This document shows, piece after piece, positions 30,982 through 40,398 of a stretch of 64,000 nt of DNA. The DNA lies in assembly GCF_004116385.1 (NCBI RefSeq), contig NZ_PEIB01000005.1, positions 1 through 64,000 of the forward strand, in the 5' to 3' direction. The position numbers and the translations under genes were made by a program. Origin of the DNA: Veronia nyctiphanis (GTDB taxonomy: Bacteria; Pseudomonadota; Gammaproteobacteria; Enterobacterales; Vibrionaceae). The notes under the pieces are model-generated. The model was not told the origin of the DNA and searched no databases. It saw nothing but the letters and a program-made list of their open reading frames with translations. Positions within the stretch are counted from its first letter, which is position 1. Each line of letters opens with the position of its first letter.

Positions 30982-31790
30982 GTGTATTTTCAGAGTTACT
31001 GCCCCTCATCGCTGAAACTGTATTGACGACGGTGCGCGACGTGATCCCCATCGTATGCATCATTTTCGGTTTCCAATTTGCAATTCTCAGGCAGCCTGTT
31101 CCGCACTTGGGCAGAGTTATTCTAGGTTTCTTTTACGTTTTAATTGGCCTGTCACTCTTTCTTGTTGGCCTTGAACTGGCGCTGTTCCCACTCGGGGAGT
31201 CGATGGCGATTCAGCTAACTGCGCCCGAGTTTCTGTTCGGCGAAAATGGCCTGATCCCGAAAAATTTGGATTGGAGTGATTACTACTGGGTGTACATATT
31301 TGCCGCGGCGATAGGGTTTAGCACCACAGTCGCTGAGCCGTCGCTAATTGCTGTCTCGATTAAAGCGGCACAGGTTTCCGGCGGCGCAATTCATGCCAAT
31401 GGTTTGCGCTTATCTGTTGCGCTTGGTGTTGCTATAGGCATTTCACTTGGCAGCTACCGTATTGTTGCTGGCGACCCCATTCATTACTACATCATCGCTG
31501 GTTATGTGCTGGTGGTGATTCAAACCTATTTTGCACCAAAGTTTATTGTTCCGCTTGCCTACGACTCTGGCGGCGTGACTACTTCTACCGTGACAGTACC
31601 GCTGGTAACCGCGCTTGGGCTCGGCCTTGCTTCTACTGTTCCGGGCAGAAACCCTATGATAGATGGCTTTGGTCTTATCGCATTTGCCAGCCTTTTTCCT
31701 ATGATCACTGTGATGGGGTATGCGCAGATCACGGAGAAAATGGCTCAGGTTAGCGATAAGATCAGCGCACAAAAAACGGGAGATTCCTGA
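30978..31790 (+). CDS. DUF1538 membrane protein, second subunit
   Basis: 270 residues. Overlaps the first subunit by 4 bases (ATGA). Same plan: [19 protein letters not shown], then [23 protein letters not shown] and [20 protein letters not shown]. It differs by an insert after the third helix ([20 protein letters not shown]) and a charged C-terminal tail ([19 protein letters not shown]). In some bacteria the two modules seem to be fused in one chain, supporting a heterodimer here. Function unknown. Confidence 0.85.
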   Translation: MSVFSELLPLIAETVLTTVRDVIPIVCIIFGFQFAILRQPVPHLGRVILGFFYVLIGLSLFLVGLELALFPLGESMAIQLTAPEFLFGENGLIPKNLDWSDYYWVYIFAAAIGFSTTVAEPSLIAVSIKAAQVSGGAIHANGLRLSVALGVAIGISLGSYRIVAGDPIHYYIIAGYVLVVIQTYFAPKFIVPLAYDSGGVTTSTVTVPLVTALGLGLASTVPGRNPMIDGFGLIAFASLFPMITVMGYAQITEKMAQVSDKISAQKTGDS

Positions 31791-32140
31791 TGCGGTTTAA
31801 GCTTATTGTCGCGTTTATCGAAGATTCGAAAACCGACGAAGTGTTAGATGCAGCGAGAGATGCCGGCGCAACGGGCGCAACGGTGATTAATAACGCCCGT
31901 GGTGAAGGCTTGACCAAGAAAAAAACCTTTTTTGGTCTGACACTCGATGTACAGAGGGATGTTGTATTGTTTTTGGTGGAGGAGCACTTGGCAAGAAGCA
32001 TTCTAGAGACTATCAACCTGGCAGGTGAGTTTGACACGACGTCTGGCAAGGGTATTGCCGTTCAGCTGGATGTCGAAGATGCAGTGGGTGTGGCACATCA
32101 GGTTGAAGAGTTAAGAAATAAAATTAAGGAAGAGATATGA
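31790..32140 (+). CDS. PII-like signalling protein of the DUF1538 operon
   Basis: 116 residues with the ferredoxin-like PII pattern: [33 protein letters not shown], then a T-loop region (ARGEGLTKKKTFFGLTLDVQRDV). The T-loop lacks the Tyr that GlnD uridylylates, so it is not GlnB or GlnK. PII proteins bind nucleotides and block or gate membrane proteins, as GlnK does AmtB. It starts on the last base of the DUF1538 stop (TGATG), which strongly implies it regulates those subunits. Confidence 0.85.
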   Translation: MRFKLIVAFIEDSKTDEVLDAARDAGATGATVINNARGEGLTKKKTFFGLTLDVQRDVVLFLVEEHLARSILETINLAGEFDTTSGKGIAVQLDVEDAVGVAHQVEELRNKIKEEI

Positions 32141-32535
32141 CTGACAGTGCCAAAAAAGTCAGAGATGTCATGGCTGATAGCTTCGTATTGGTCGAGGGGA
32201 TGACGACAGTTGAAGATGCTATTCGTATCGCCCGTGAAAAAGAGGTTAAAGCGCTTATCGTTAACAAACGTGATGAAAACGACGAGTATGGCCTTGTATT
32301 AATGAATGATATTGCCAAGAAGGTGCTTGCTAAAGATAAGTCACCAAGCCGTGTCAATGTGTATGAGATCATGACTAAACCTGCACTGTCAGTGGTGCCC
32401 GACATGCAGGTGAAATATTGTGCTCGGCTTTTTGAACGTTTTGGCATCAGTCGAGCACCTGTCATCGACAATGGCGAAATATTGGGGATGGTCAGCTATA
32501 ACACGATTGTGATGTTCGGAATGTTAAACGACTGA
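32137..32535 (+). CDS. Tandem CBS-domain protein of the DUF1538 operon
   Basis: 132 residues made almost wholly of two CBS domains (VRDVMADSFVLVEGMTTVEDAIRIA and VYEIMTKPALSVVPDMQVKYCARLFERFGISRAPVID). CBS pairs bind adenine nucleotides and often control transporters. Overlaps the PII-like gene by 4 bases (ATGA), completing the operon. No clear terminator follows. Confidence 0.88.
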   Translation: MTDSAKKVRDVMADSFVLVEGMTTVEDAIRIAREKEVKALIVNKRDENDEYGLVLMNDIAKKVLAKDKSPSRVNVYEIMTKPALSVVPDMQVKYCARLFERFGISRAPVIDNGEILGMVSYNTIVMFGMLND

Positions 32536-32551
32536 ACTCTCGAGTTGATAT

Positions 32552-32827
32552 TCAACGGTCGATATGGCCCAGATCTTTTTCTGGATAAAAGTGGTCTCTG
32601 ACTCTTTGTTTCAGAACCTTAGCATCCGGGAAGCCGCCGTCTTTCTTGCGCTCCCAGATTGTTTCTCCATTACAAAGGATCTCGAATCGTCCGCCTGTAT
32701 CTGGGTGGAGTGATACGCGGCCCATTTCTTCGCTGAAGGTGGAGAGCAGTTCCTGCATCATCCAGCTTGCTCTTAGCATCCAGTTACACTGGCGGCAGTA
32801 GTGAATATCGATTGATACTTTTTCCAT
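32552..32827 (-). CDS. SelW/Rdx-family thioredoxin-like protein (Cys form)
   Basis: 91 residues. VSIDIHYCRQCNWMLRA holds CxxC at the position of CxxU in selenoprotein W, followed by the usual small fold with GGRFEILCNGETIWERKKDGGFPDAKVLKQRVRD. Likely a redox protein; partner unknown. Convergent with the CBS gene, 16 bp between stops. Confidence 0.87.
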   Translation of the reverse strand: MEKVSIDIHYCRQCNWMLRASWMMQELLSTFSEEMGRVSLHPDTGGRFEILCNGETIWERKKDGGFPDAKVLKQRVRDHFYPEKDLGHIDR

Positions 32828-32951
32828 GTTTCTATGCTTTCCGCTTTTTGGCCATGGTCTGCTGTGAGAGAAACAGCAAACGTAAATTCAATAAGCACTC
32901 AATGGCGGATTTTGTGTCAGTAACCGTCGTCGAGTGCGACTTCTTTAATGA

Positions 32952-33794
32952 TTAGCTGCTGCTTTTCTGCTGTAGCAGGGCTTTTATTTCACTCAGCTCG
33001 TTTTGAAGATGCTCAATTTGTTGATGTGTCGCCAGTATTTGTCTTGGTTCGCTTTTTTGTGCGGCCACAGTGACATCATCTTCTTCGCCTTGCTCTGCCA
33101 AAGCGTGTTCAGCTGTCATGGTTTCAATCACCACACCAATCATCATATTCAAAAACACAAAGGCCGTAAGGAAGATAAATGTTAGGTAATAAAGCCAACT
33201 GGTGGAGTACACCGCCATGGTCTCATACATGACGTCGGTCCAGTCCTCGAACGTAGCAATACGAAACAAGGTCAGCATGGATATGGATACATCGCCCCAC
33301 AACACACTGTTAATATCAGAGAAAACGAGGCTGCCTATCACTGCATAGATATAGAAAATGATGAACATTAATACTGCGATATAACCCATCTTTGGAATGG
33401 ATTTAAAAAGTGCATTAATCAGCAGTTTCAGCTGTGGAACCGCAGAGACCAGGCGTAACACCCTGAATACTCGGAGTAGCCTCGCAATCAGAACACCTTG
33501 CCCAGCAGTGGGTATCAAGCTGCCAATTACAATCGCGGCATCAAACCAATTCCATCCACTTTTGAAGAAATCCAGCTTATTTTGGTAAGAGAAAAACTTT
33601 ATGACAATTTCAAAAAGAAAAAACCACAGGATAAATTGATCCAGCCAGTGAATTGCAAGGCTAACGCCCTCCGGCAATACAAACGTATTTGCGCCTATAG
33701 ACAGAGCTGCGATGATAATGATCGCTACAGTGAAGGCTTGAAAATATCTGTGTTGATTAATGGCAGTCAAACGGACGTGCAATGACGAAATCAC
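32952..33794 (-). CDS. Single-domain voltage-gated cation channel
   Basis: 280 residues, one six-helix domain, so it should form a tetramer. S1 (FTVAIIIIAALSIGA), S4 with regularly spaced Arg (LIARLLRVFRVLRLV), and pore loop FRIATFEDWTDVMYETM. The filter TFEDW differs from the TLESW of NaChBac-type sodium channels and has an extra acidic residue, as in calcium-selective variants. A C-terminal coiled coil (QQIEHLQNELSEIKALLQQ) follows, the usual tetramer bundle. Ion selectivity is inference. Confidence 0.88.
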   Translation of the reverse strand: MISSLHVRLTAINQHRYFQAFTVAIIIIAALSIGANTFVLPEGVSLAIHWLDQFILWFFLFEIVIKFFSYQNKLDFFKSGWNWFDAAIVIGSLIPTAGQGVLIARLLRVFRVLRLVSAVPQLKLLINALFKSIPKMGYIAVLMFIIFYIYAVIGSLVFSDINSVLWGDVSISMLTLFRIATFEDWTDVMYETMAVYSTSWLYYLTFIFLTAFVFLNMMIGVVIETMTAEHALAEQGEEDDVTVAAQKSEPRQILATHQQIEHLQNELSEIKALLQQKSSS

Positions 33795-33980
33795 TGATGT
33801 AAATCCTTTTACTTGTATAAATTTTGGTGGTTAATGTGTTAGCGCAGGATACTATAGCGGATAAATGTTACCTGACAGATAGTCTCAGTCGGTAATTCTC
33901 TGATTATCAAGTTGGCATTTTTGCGGTTGCCGTCAGTATTTTCTCAACACCATGCTTTTAACTTCAATAACTGAGTATGC

Positions 33981-34748
33981 TCATAACCAAACACCAAGCA
34001 AAAGTTTGATGCCCACAGCAAAGGTGACCACTTCAAATACTGTCTTGATGAGGCGGTTACTGCCTTTGTTTGCTAGGTGTGCGCCGAGATATCCTCCCAA
34101 TGCAGAACCAGCGAGCAGAACAGGTAACCACGGCCAGTAGATATCGCCACCTGCAAGGCCAAGTGTTAGGCCTCCCAGCCCATTCCAAAATAATCCGACA
34201 CAGACCAGTGTCATTGCTACCGCCTGTTTGTAGTCGTAGCCGAACCAGCGAATTAGAAACAGGGTAACGAAAAGTCCAGTTCCTGCGGTCAGAGAGCCAT
34301 TGAGTAGTCCTATTGCCGATAAGCCTACACAGCCAATTATTAGACCAGTTAAATGACGATTTTTGGGGTTGGCTTCCTGCCCCAGAGACTTTTGGGTTCG
34401 CGAGTATAAGCCAAGGAAAATAATGAAGCCTCCGAGTGCGGCTTCCGCAAAGGGGCCCGGAACGAAGAGGATCAGATTAGCGCCTGCAATGACACCCGTC
34501 GCTCCAGCAAGAATGACATAAATCGCAGAAAGAGGAGCGAGATTGCCCGTTCTGAGATGTTTTGCTGCTGCGCCTATTCCAAGTGCAACAGACGCAACTT
34601 TGTGAGTTGCCAGCGCAACAGAAAAGGGCAAACCAAGGAAAATAAGCAAGGGAAGCTGTAATAAACCAGCACCGCCACCGGCAAGAGATGACAATGTATT
34701 TGCGACGAGCGAACCCAGAAAAAGACCTATCGCGGGGAGAATATCCAT
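33981..34748 (-). CDS. TauE/SafE-family membrane permease
   Basis: 255 residues from the ATG at 34748 (MDILPAIGLFLGSL); a GTG at 34793 extends the frame without homology. About eight helices; family motifs SLAGGGAGLLQLPLLIFLGLPFSVALATHKVAS and, near the end, GGYLGAHLANKGSNRLIKTVFE. The family exports sulfite or sulfoacetate-like organosulfur anions in studied cases; substrate here unknown. Confidence 0.85.
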   Translation of the reverse strand: MDILPAIGLFLGSLVANTLSSLAGGGAGLLQLPLLIFLGLPFSVALATHKVASVALGIGAAAKHLRTGNLAPLSAIYVILAGATGVIAGANLILFVPGPFAEAALGGFIIFLGLYSRTQKSLGQEANPKNRHLTGLIIGCVGLSAIGLLNGSLTAGTGLFVTLFLIRWFGYDYKQAVAMTLVCVGLFWNGLGGLTLGLAGGDIYWPWLPVLLAGSALGGYLGAHLANKGSNRLIKTVFEVVTFAVGIKLLLGVWL

Positions 34749-35102
34749 TTTGACCCACAAAGCGAGAACCGAAACGGCTTGATAACATGGCACCTTGCGA
34801 GATGCCAGATTTCTCTTGGAATTATTGCACTTTTGCGGTCGCGGTGACTTTGATCGATATTCTGGCCATATTTAGTTTAAAGCTCTGTATTTATTTAGCT
34901 CATAATTCTAATCATTTTTGTCAAATCAAATTTATAGTCAATAAAGTGACAAAATACTAAAATTTATACCTAATTAATATTCTTTAAGGCAGTATAATCA
35001 ACCAATGATTATTGGCTGTAAAGAAACACTGTCGCGCTATTTTCGACACTTTCTAATTGCATTACAGCTGACGTATTTGGCTATTCTGCAAGAGACTTTT
35101 AG
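34749..35102. other. Divergent promoter region between the TauE/SafE gene and panP
   Basis: 354 bp, very AT-rich, particularly 34860-35000. Must drive both divergent genes. No specific operator or small ORF recognised. Confidence 0.4.
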
Positions 35103-36805
35103 ATGGATCTTTCACTCTTACGAAACCATAAAGCGAACGCGGTAAATCCGGAGTTCGATAAATTATACCAATCTGTTTTTACCGACTTTTTCAGTCGTGA
35201 TCCCGAGTTATGGCCAGTTTATAAAGATCCGGCTTTGCCGCGCATAACCAGTTCCGTCAGCTGCACTTAAATCCAGAGGAACGCCTGTCAGCTTACCCTG
35301 ATGGTCAGGCATTACAACATCGTCTTCTTAATGATACTCATACCCCTAAACACCGTACGCGTCCAAACGGGAAACCTGATGACGTGTTGGCGTTTGCTGC
35401 GGCGATGTCGAAAGACTGGGAAAATCCCTCTTCAGTAGAGAATGTCATTACCATGCCATGTGACCCAAGCATCTACGGTGCCATGATGGGAACACTGGCA
35501 AACCCTAACCTTGTATACAGTGAGTATGCAGGTTTGGCTGAGCACCTTGAGAAAAATGTGGTGCGTCAGATAGCCAATATCGTAGGTTACGATCCAGATC
35601 AGTCGACCGGGTTGTTTACGCAGGGGGGGACCTTCTGCAACCTATATGGTTATTTGCTGGGGATCAGAAAATCGTTACCGGATGCGAAAGTGAATGGCCT
35701 TGGCTATTCACAGGATTATCGGATTCTGAACTCTCAGGCTGGCCACTATTCGAACATGACCAACCTGTCTTTACTGGGCGTTGACCTATCGGGTAAAACT
35801 ATCCGGATCAAAGTCACACAGAGTCACGATATTGATCTCCATGACCTCGAGCTTAGCCTGCGCGCTTGCTTCTCGGTGAAAACGGCAGTGCCATGCATCA
35901 TGCTGACCATGGGGACAACGGATACCTTCGCCATTGACCGCGTTAAGCCTGTTCACGACCTGCGTGACAGATTGTGTGAAGAATACGGCGTCAGCGTTAA
36001 ACCTCATATCCATGTTGATGCGGCAGTGGGTTGGTCAATGATGTTCTTCATTGATTACGACTTTGCACGTAACCCACTTGCGATTAATGACTCAACGCTC
36101 AAAGGCATCGAAAGTGTTGTCGAGAAAATGCGTGAGCTGAAGTACGCAGATTCTTTCACTGTCGATTTCCAGAAGTGGGGTTACGTGCCATACACGTCGA
36201 GCTTGGTGATGATCAAGAACAAGCAAGACATGAAGGCGCTAGAAAATGACCCTTCAAACTTCTCGTATTTTGAAGATGATCTTCAGGGCAGCACACACCT
36301 TCAGTCGACGATTGAATGTTCACGCGGCGCGTCTGGTCTTTTCGGCGCTTATTCTGCGCTGAAGTTTATGGGGCTGGAGGGGTATCAGGCGGTACTTGCT
36401 CACTGCCTGCAAAATGCTAACTACATGCGTCATCGTCTGTTGTTGGATCCGTCGGTGAAGACGGTTGTTCCTGAAAATCAGGGCCCAAGTGTTAACTTCC
36501 GTATTTACGACAGAGATTTAGTGACCAATGCTGATGAAGAGTACCTGTTGGAAAAGCAGAGTATGCATCATCCTGAAATCATGGCGAGAATGGCGAAAAA
36601 TACCGAGTATCATCGTCATATCTTTAAAAACCGTGGAAAAGTCGGTCTTTATACCAACTGGATTGAATCGATTGCACTAACAAACTATGCACAGCGTGGA
36701 AGCTGCGCGTACATTCCGGGTGAAAAAGCAGTATTCATGAATCCGGCTACACGCCGTGAACACATCGATACATACCTTGATAACCTAATGGTTGTTCGAC
36801 GCTAA
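35103..36805 (+). CDS. panP: PLP-dependent decarboxylase, probable aspartate 1-decarboxylase PanP, frameshifted
   Basis: Group II amino acid decarboxylase, about 567 residues. It reads MDLSLLRNHKANAVNPEFDKLY from the ATG at 35103, then a stop arises because one T is missing at 35234-35236 (GCTTTTGCC read as GCTTTGCC). Repair gives DPAFAAHNQFRQLHLNPEERLS running into the long frame. PLP site: HVDAAVGW and the Lys in FTVDFQKWGYVP. Long annotated glutamate decarboxylase, this Vibrionaceae family is reported to make beta-alanine for pantothenate in place of PanD. Absence of panD elsewhere cannot be checked here. Confidence 0.8.
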
Positions 36806-36819
36806 TTGATGCATAAAAA

Positions 36820-36843
36820 GGGAGCCTCTCGCTCCCTTTTCTT
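36820..36843 (+). terminator. Terminator of panP
   Basis: GGGAGC-CTCTC-GCTCCC followed by TTTTCTTTT, 15 bp past the stop. Confidence 0.85.
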
Positions 36844-37210
36844 TTCTCCGATATAAATCTTATTAGACTAAAGTCTAATGAAATAACGCAACTTTATCTC
36901 TACTTTCCCGCTTTTCAGCTTTCCTTTATAACAAACAGATTAAAATCAGATATTTCCTGTCTGTAGGCCTTTTTGACTCTGATTTCTGCTTATTGTTTGA
37001 CCCGCTTCAAACAACCTCATCAATGGACTATTCAGTTTTGTGCAGTCTGGCTATGGTTGGTGTAACAAACTATTAACCTTGTGGTCAGTAAGTATGCAGT
37101 TTTCCGCAGGGTCGACAACAGCACCTGAACGGGTATCACATCTTGGACGTGCACTCACCCCGTTGAGCAAGCTGTGGAATTAACGTCAGAAAAGATCATG
37201 GAGATTTTAC
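36844..37210. other. Upstream region of the TRAP operon
   Basis: 367 bp with no gene. GGAG lies 8 bases before dctP. I see no confident operator or sigma-54 site. Confidence 0.4.
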
Positions 37211-38317
37211 ATGTTTAAACGTCGATCGATATTAGCCGCGCTGGGGCTTGCTATGGGTGTATTCGTTGCCGGTTGTGGTGACAAGCCTGAGCAGGCGGCG
37301 GAAGCTGCAAAAGTAGAACAGGAAAAAATCAGCTGGAAGATGGTCACGACTTGGCCTAAGAACTTTCCTGGCCTTGGTACTGGTGCCAATCAGCTCGCTG
37401 ATTTGATAACCGAAATGAGTGATGGCCGCCTTGAAGTCAAAGTTTATGGTGCGGGCGAGCTGGTGGGTGCACTGGAAATTTTTGATGCAGTATCTCGCGG
37501 AACGGCTGAAATGGGCCATGGTGCGGGCTACTACTGGAAAGGTAAAGCGCCAGCGGGTCAGTTTTTCGCTGCAGTACCTTTTGGTCTGACGGCACAAGAA
37601 ATGAATGGCTGGATATACAGCGGTGGCGGCCTTGAGCTTTGGCAAGAAGCCTATGAACCTTTCGGTATTATCCCGATGCCTGCAGGTAATACAGGCGTTC
37701 AGATGGGCGGCTGGTTCAACAAAGAAATCAATACGATTGATGACCTGAAAGGCCTGAAAATGCGTATTCCGGGCTTAGCCGGTGAAGTACTCAAGCGTGC
37801 TGGCGGTACACCTGTACTGCTGCCAGGCGGTGAAATTTTCCCATCACTTCAGTCTGGTGCGATAGATGCAACAGAGTGGGTGGGTCCTTACAACGATCTG
37901 GCGTTTGGTCTTCACAAAGCGGCCAAATACTATTATTACCCAGGCTGGCATGAGCCGGGCACAACGCTTGAAGCGCTGATCAACAAAAAAGCGTTTGAAG
38001 CACTGCCAAAAGACCTCCAGGCAATCGTTCTGGCCGCAACCAAAGTGGCAAACGTCAGTATGCTTGCCGAGTTTACTGCGCGTAATAATGCAGCACTCAA
38101 AACCTTGGTTAACGAACATAACGTTCAACTCAAACCTTACCCGAAAGAGGTATTGAGCGAGCTTCAGGCATTAGCTGATACGGTAGTGGCCGAAGAAGCC
38201 AATGCGGATGAAATCAGTAAGAAAGTCTACGAGTCTTACAAGGCCTTCCGTACCGAAGCGATTGACTGGCATGCGATTTCAGAGCAAGCCATGCTTAATG
38301 CTCGTAACCCTCAATAA
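37211..38317 (+). CDS. TRAP transporter substrate-binding protein (DctP family), predicted lipoprotein
   Basis: 368 residues. The signal peptide ends with lipobox VAGC, so the binder should be membrane-tethered, less common than the soluble periplasmic form. WKMVTTWPKNFPGLGTGANQLADLI and GGEIFPSLQSGAIDATEWVGPYND are like the TakP (2-oxo acid) branch, including the Arg-containing strand GLKMRIPGLAGEVLKRAGG that binds the carboxylate. The ligand is likely a keto or hydroxy acid, by inference. First gene of dctP-Q-M; a hairpin follows it. Confidence 0.88.
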   Translation: MFKRRSILAALGLAMGVFVAGCGDKPEQAAEAAKVEQEKISWKMVTTWPKNFPGLGTGANQLADLITEMSDGRLEVKVYGAGELVGALEIFDAVSRGTAEMGHGAGYYWKGKAPAGQFFAAVPFGLTAQEMNGWIYSGGGLELWQEAYEPFGIIPMPAGNTGVQMGGWFNKEINTIDDLKGLKMRIPGLAGEVLKRAGGTPVLLPGGEIFPSLQSGAIDATEWVGPYNDLAFGLHKAAKYYYYPGWHEPGTTLEALINKKAFEALPKDLQAIVLAATKVANVSMLAEFTARNNAALKTLVNEHNVQLKPYPKEVLSELQALADTVVAEEANADEISKKVYESYKAFRTEAIDWHAISEQAMLNARNPQ

Positions 38318-38331
38318 GTTGTCATAAATAA

Positions 38332-38366
38332 ACAGGGCGGCGCCTGTCGCCCTGTCATTTTTCTCT
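38332..38366 (+). terminator. Attenuating hairpin between dctP and dctQ
   Basis: ACAGGGCG-N8-CGCCCTGT followed by CATTTTTCTC. Placed after the binding-protein gene, it probably lets more binder than permease be made. Confidence 0.65.
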
Positions 38367-38397
38367 CTCAACTTTCATTGCTAATAAGAGTTGTAGC

Positions 38398-38964
38398 ATG
38401 GATACCGCTTCCCCTTTTTTGATGTCTTTTGTGCGGTCGATTAATCGCCTGAGCGATTATATTGGTCGTTTTGTTTCCTGGTTTGTGCTGGCTGTTGTAA
38501 TGATAACGTTTGTTGTCGTTGTGATGCGCTACGCATTCAACACAGGCTCCGTCTTCCTGCAAGAGTTGATTCTTTATTTCCATAATTACGTGATCATGTT
38601 GGGCGCTTCATATGCCCTATTGAAAGGCGCTCACGTCAGGGTCGATATTTTCTATCGCCCGATGAGCGAAAAGCGCAAGGCTTGGATTGATTTATTTGGC
38701 TTTCTGCTTCTGCTTTTACCCAGTTGTGCGTTCATTTTTTACATCGCGCTGGATTACGTTCAGCTGTCTTGGCAGATACGCGAGGGTTCTCAGGAAGCAG
38801 GTGGGGTTGATGCTCGATACCTGTTCAAAACCAGTATTTTAATTATGCCTGTTTTGGTTGCGATTCAAGGCGCTGCTGAAGCCTTAAAAGCTGTTTTGGT
38901 GCTGACGGGTCATCTGTCAGAAGCCAAGTTACTCGACGAACATGATGAGGAACATCCGCTATGA
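38398..38964 (+). CDS. TRAP transporter small permease (DctQ family)
   Basis: 188 residues with four helices: VSWFVLAVVMITFVVVVMRYAFN, YVIMLGASYALLKGAHVRVDIFY (family motif), FGFLLLLLPSCAFIFYIAL, and SILIMPVLVAIQGAAEAL. Its stop overlaps the dctM ATG by 4 bases. Pairs with DctM in Na+-driven uptake. Confidence 0.92.
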   Translation: MDTASPFLMSFVRSINRLSDYIGRFVSWFVLAVVMITFVVVVMRYAFNTGSVFLQELILYFHNYVIMLGASYALLKGAHVRVDIFYRPMSEKRKAWIDLFGFLLLLLPSCAFIFYIALDYVQLSWQIREGSQEAGGVDARYLFKTSILIMPVLVAIQGAAEALKAVLVLTGHLSEAKLLDEHDEEHPL

Positions 38965-40339
38965 CAGAGTTTCTTGCCTTAGCCCTGTTTCTGTTTACGT
39001 TCGGGGTTTTATTAATTGGTTATCCAGTCGCCTTCACCTTGTCGGGATGCGCACTGATTTTTGCGGGTATTGGCTACCTAACGGGTACGTTTGATCCGGT
39101 TTTTCTTGAGGCGATTCCAAATCGTATTCAGGGTACGTTGTCGAATGAGTTATTAGTGGCGATACCCTTGTTTGTCTTTATGGGCGTGATGCTAGAAAAG
39201 TCAAAAATCGCCGAAGATTTACTTGAGACGATGGGGCAGGTATTCGGTGGGCTTGCTGGTGGACTCGGTATTTCAGTAACCCTGGTAGGTATGTTACTTG
39301 CTGCGAGTACCGGAATTGTTGGTGCGACGGTAGTGACTATGGGCCTTCTGTCTCTGCCTACTATGCTCCGCCGGGGTTACTCACCACAGGTAGCCACAGG
39401 CACGATTTGTGCGTCTGGCACATTGGGACAAATTATCCCTCCTTCGATTGTACTGGTATTGCTGGGCGATGTGATTTCGTCAGCGTACCAACAGTCACAA
39501 CTCGACCGCGGCATTTATTCGCCTGACAGCGTGACGGTCGGTGATTTGTTCTTGGGCGCTTTGGTGCCCGGTATTTTGCTGGTGTGTCTCTATATTGCTT
39601 ACCTGATTATGGTTGCGATGGTATCGCCAGAAAAAGTACCGCCTATTCCCGAAGAGGAACGTAAAGTCAGTAAGGAATTGTGGTTTCAGGTCATCACTGT
39701 CCTGTTCCCGCCTGTGATGCTTATTGTGTTGGTGCTTGGTTCTATTCTGTCTGGTATTGCAACGCCAACGGAGGCGGCGTCGGTCGGCTCTGTCGGTGCA
39801 ATCGTGTTGGCAATGTTCAAGCGTATGTTTAGCTTGAGTATCCTAAAAGAAGTGCTGCGGACGACCACCGAAGTCACGGCCATGGTCTTTCTGATTCTGA
39901 TTGGTGCTGCGCTCTTCTCCTTGGTCTTCCGAGGCTTTGGCGGCGATGATATTGTCAGAGATTTTCTGACGTCTCTACCGGGCGGTGTATTTGGCGCAAT
40001 GTTGCTAGTGATGCTGGTGATGTTCCTGCTCGGGTTCTTCCTCGACTTCATTGAAATCACTTTTGTGGTTGTACCAATTGTGGCGCCAATTCTGTTGACC
40101 ATGGGGCTTGATCCGGTCTGGCTTGGATCATGATTGCACTGAACCTGCAGACGTCCTTCCTGACACCGCCGTTTGGCTTCTCGCTGTTCTACTTGAGAGG
40201 AGTGGCACCGGACTCGGTTGCGACGTCAGACATTTACCGCGGCGTCATGCCATTTATCGCGATTCAGCTGTTTGTTCTGATCATGCTTGCAATCTGGCCG
40301 CAGATGGCAACATGGCTACCTGACATGGTTTACGGTTAA
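38961..40339 (+). CDS. TRAP transporter large permease (DctM family), frameshifted
   Basis: About 459 residues after repair. N-terminal GYPVAFTLSGCALIFAGIGYL, then AIPLFVFMGVMLEKSKIAEDLL and CASGTLGQIIPPSIVLVLLGD, all DctM landmarks. The frame breaks at 40125-40126: one missing G gives [34 protein letters not shown], the conserved C-terminal block. Moves the substrate with Na+ after delivery by DctP. Ends at a terminator. Confidence 0.92.
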
Positions 40340-40345
40340 CTCATC

Positions 40346-40377
40346 AAAAAGGCACTCACTATGAGTGCCTTTTTCTT
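40346..40377. terminator. Bidirectional terminator between dctM and the old yellow enzyme gene
   Basis: AAAAAGGCACTCA-CTA-TGAGTGCCTTTTT, between convergent genes. Confidence 0.88.
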
Positions 40378-40398
40378 TTGTTGCATCGCTTTGGCAGT

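Noticed and set aside
37020-37075. Possible sigma-54 promoter before the TRAP operon
   Set aside because: TGG and TTGG stretches occur but not the GG-N10-GC core spacing.
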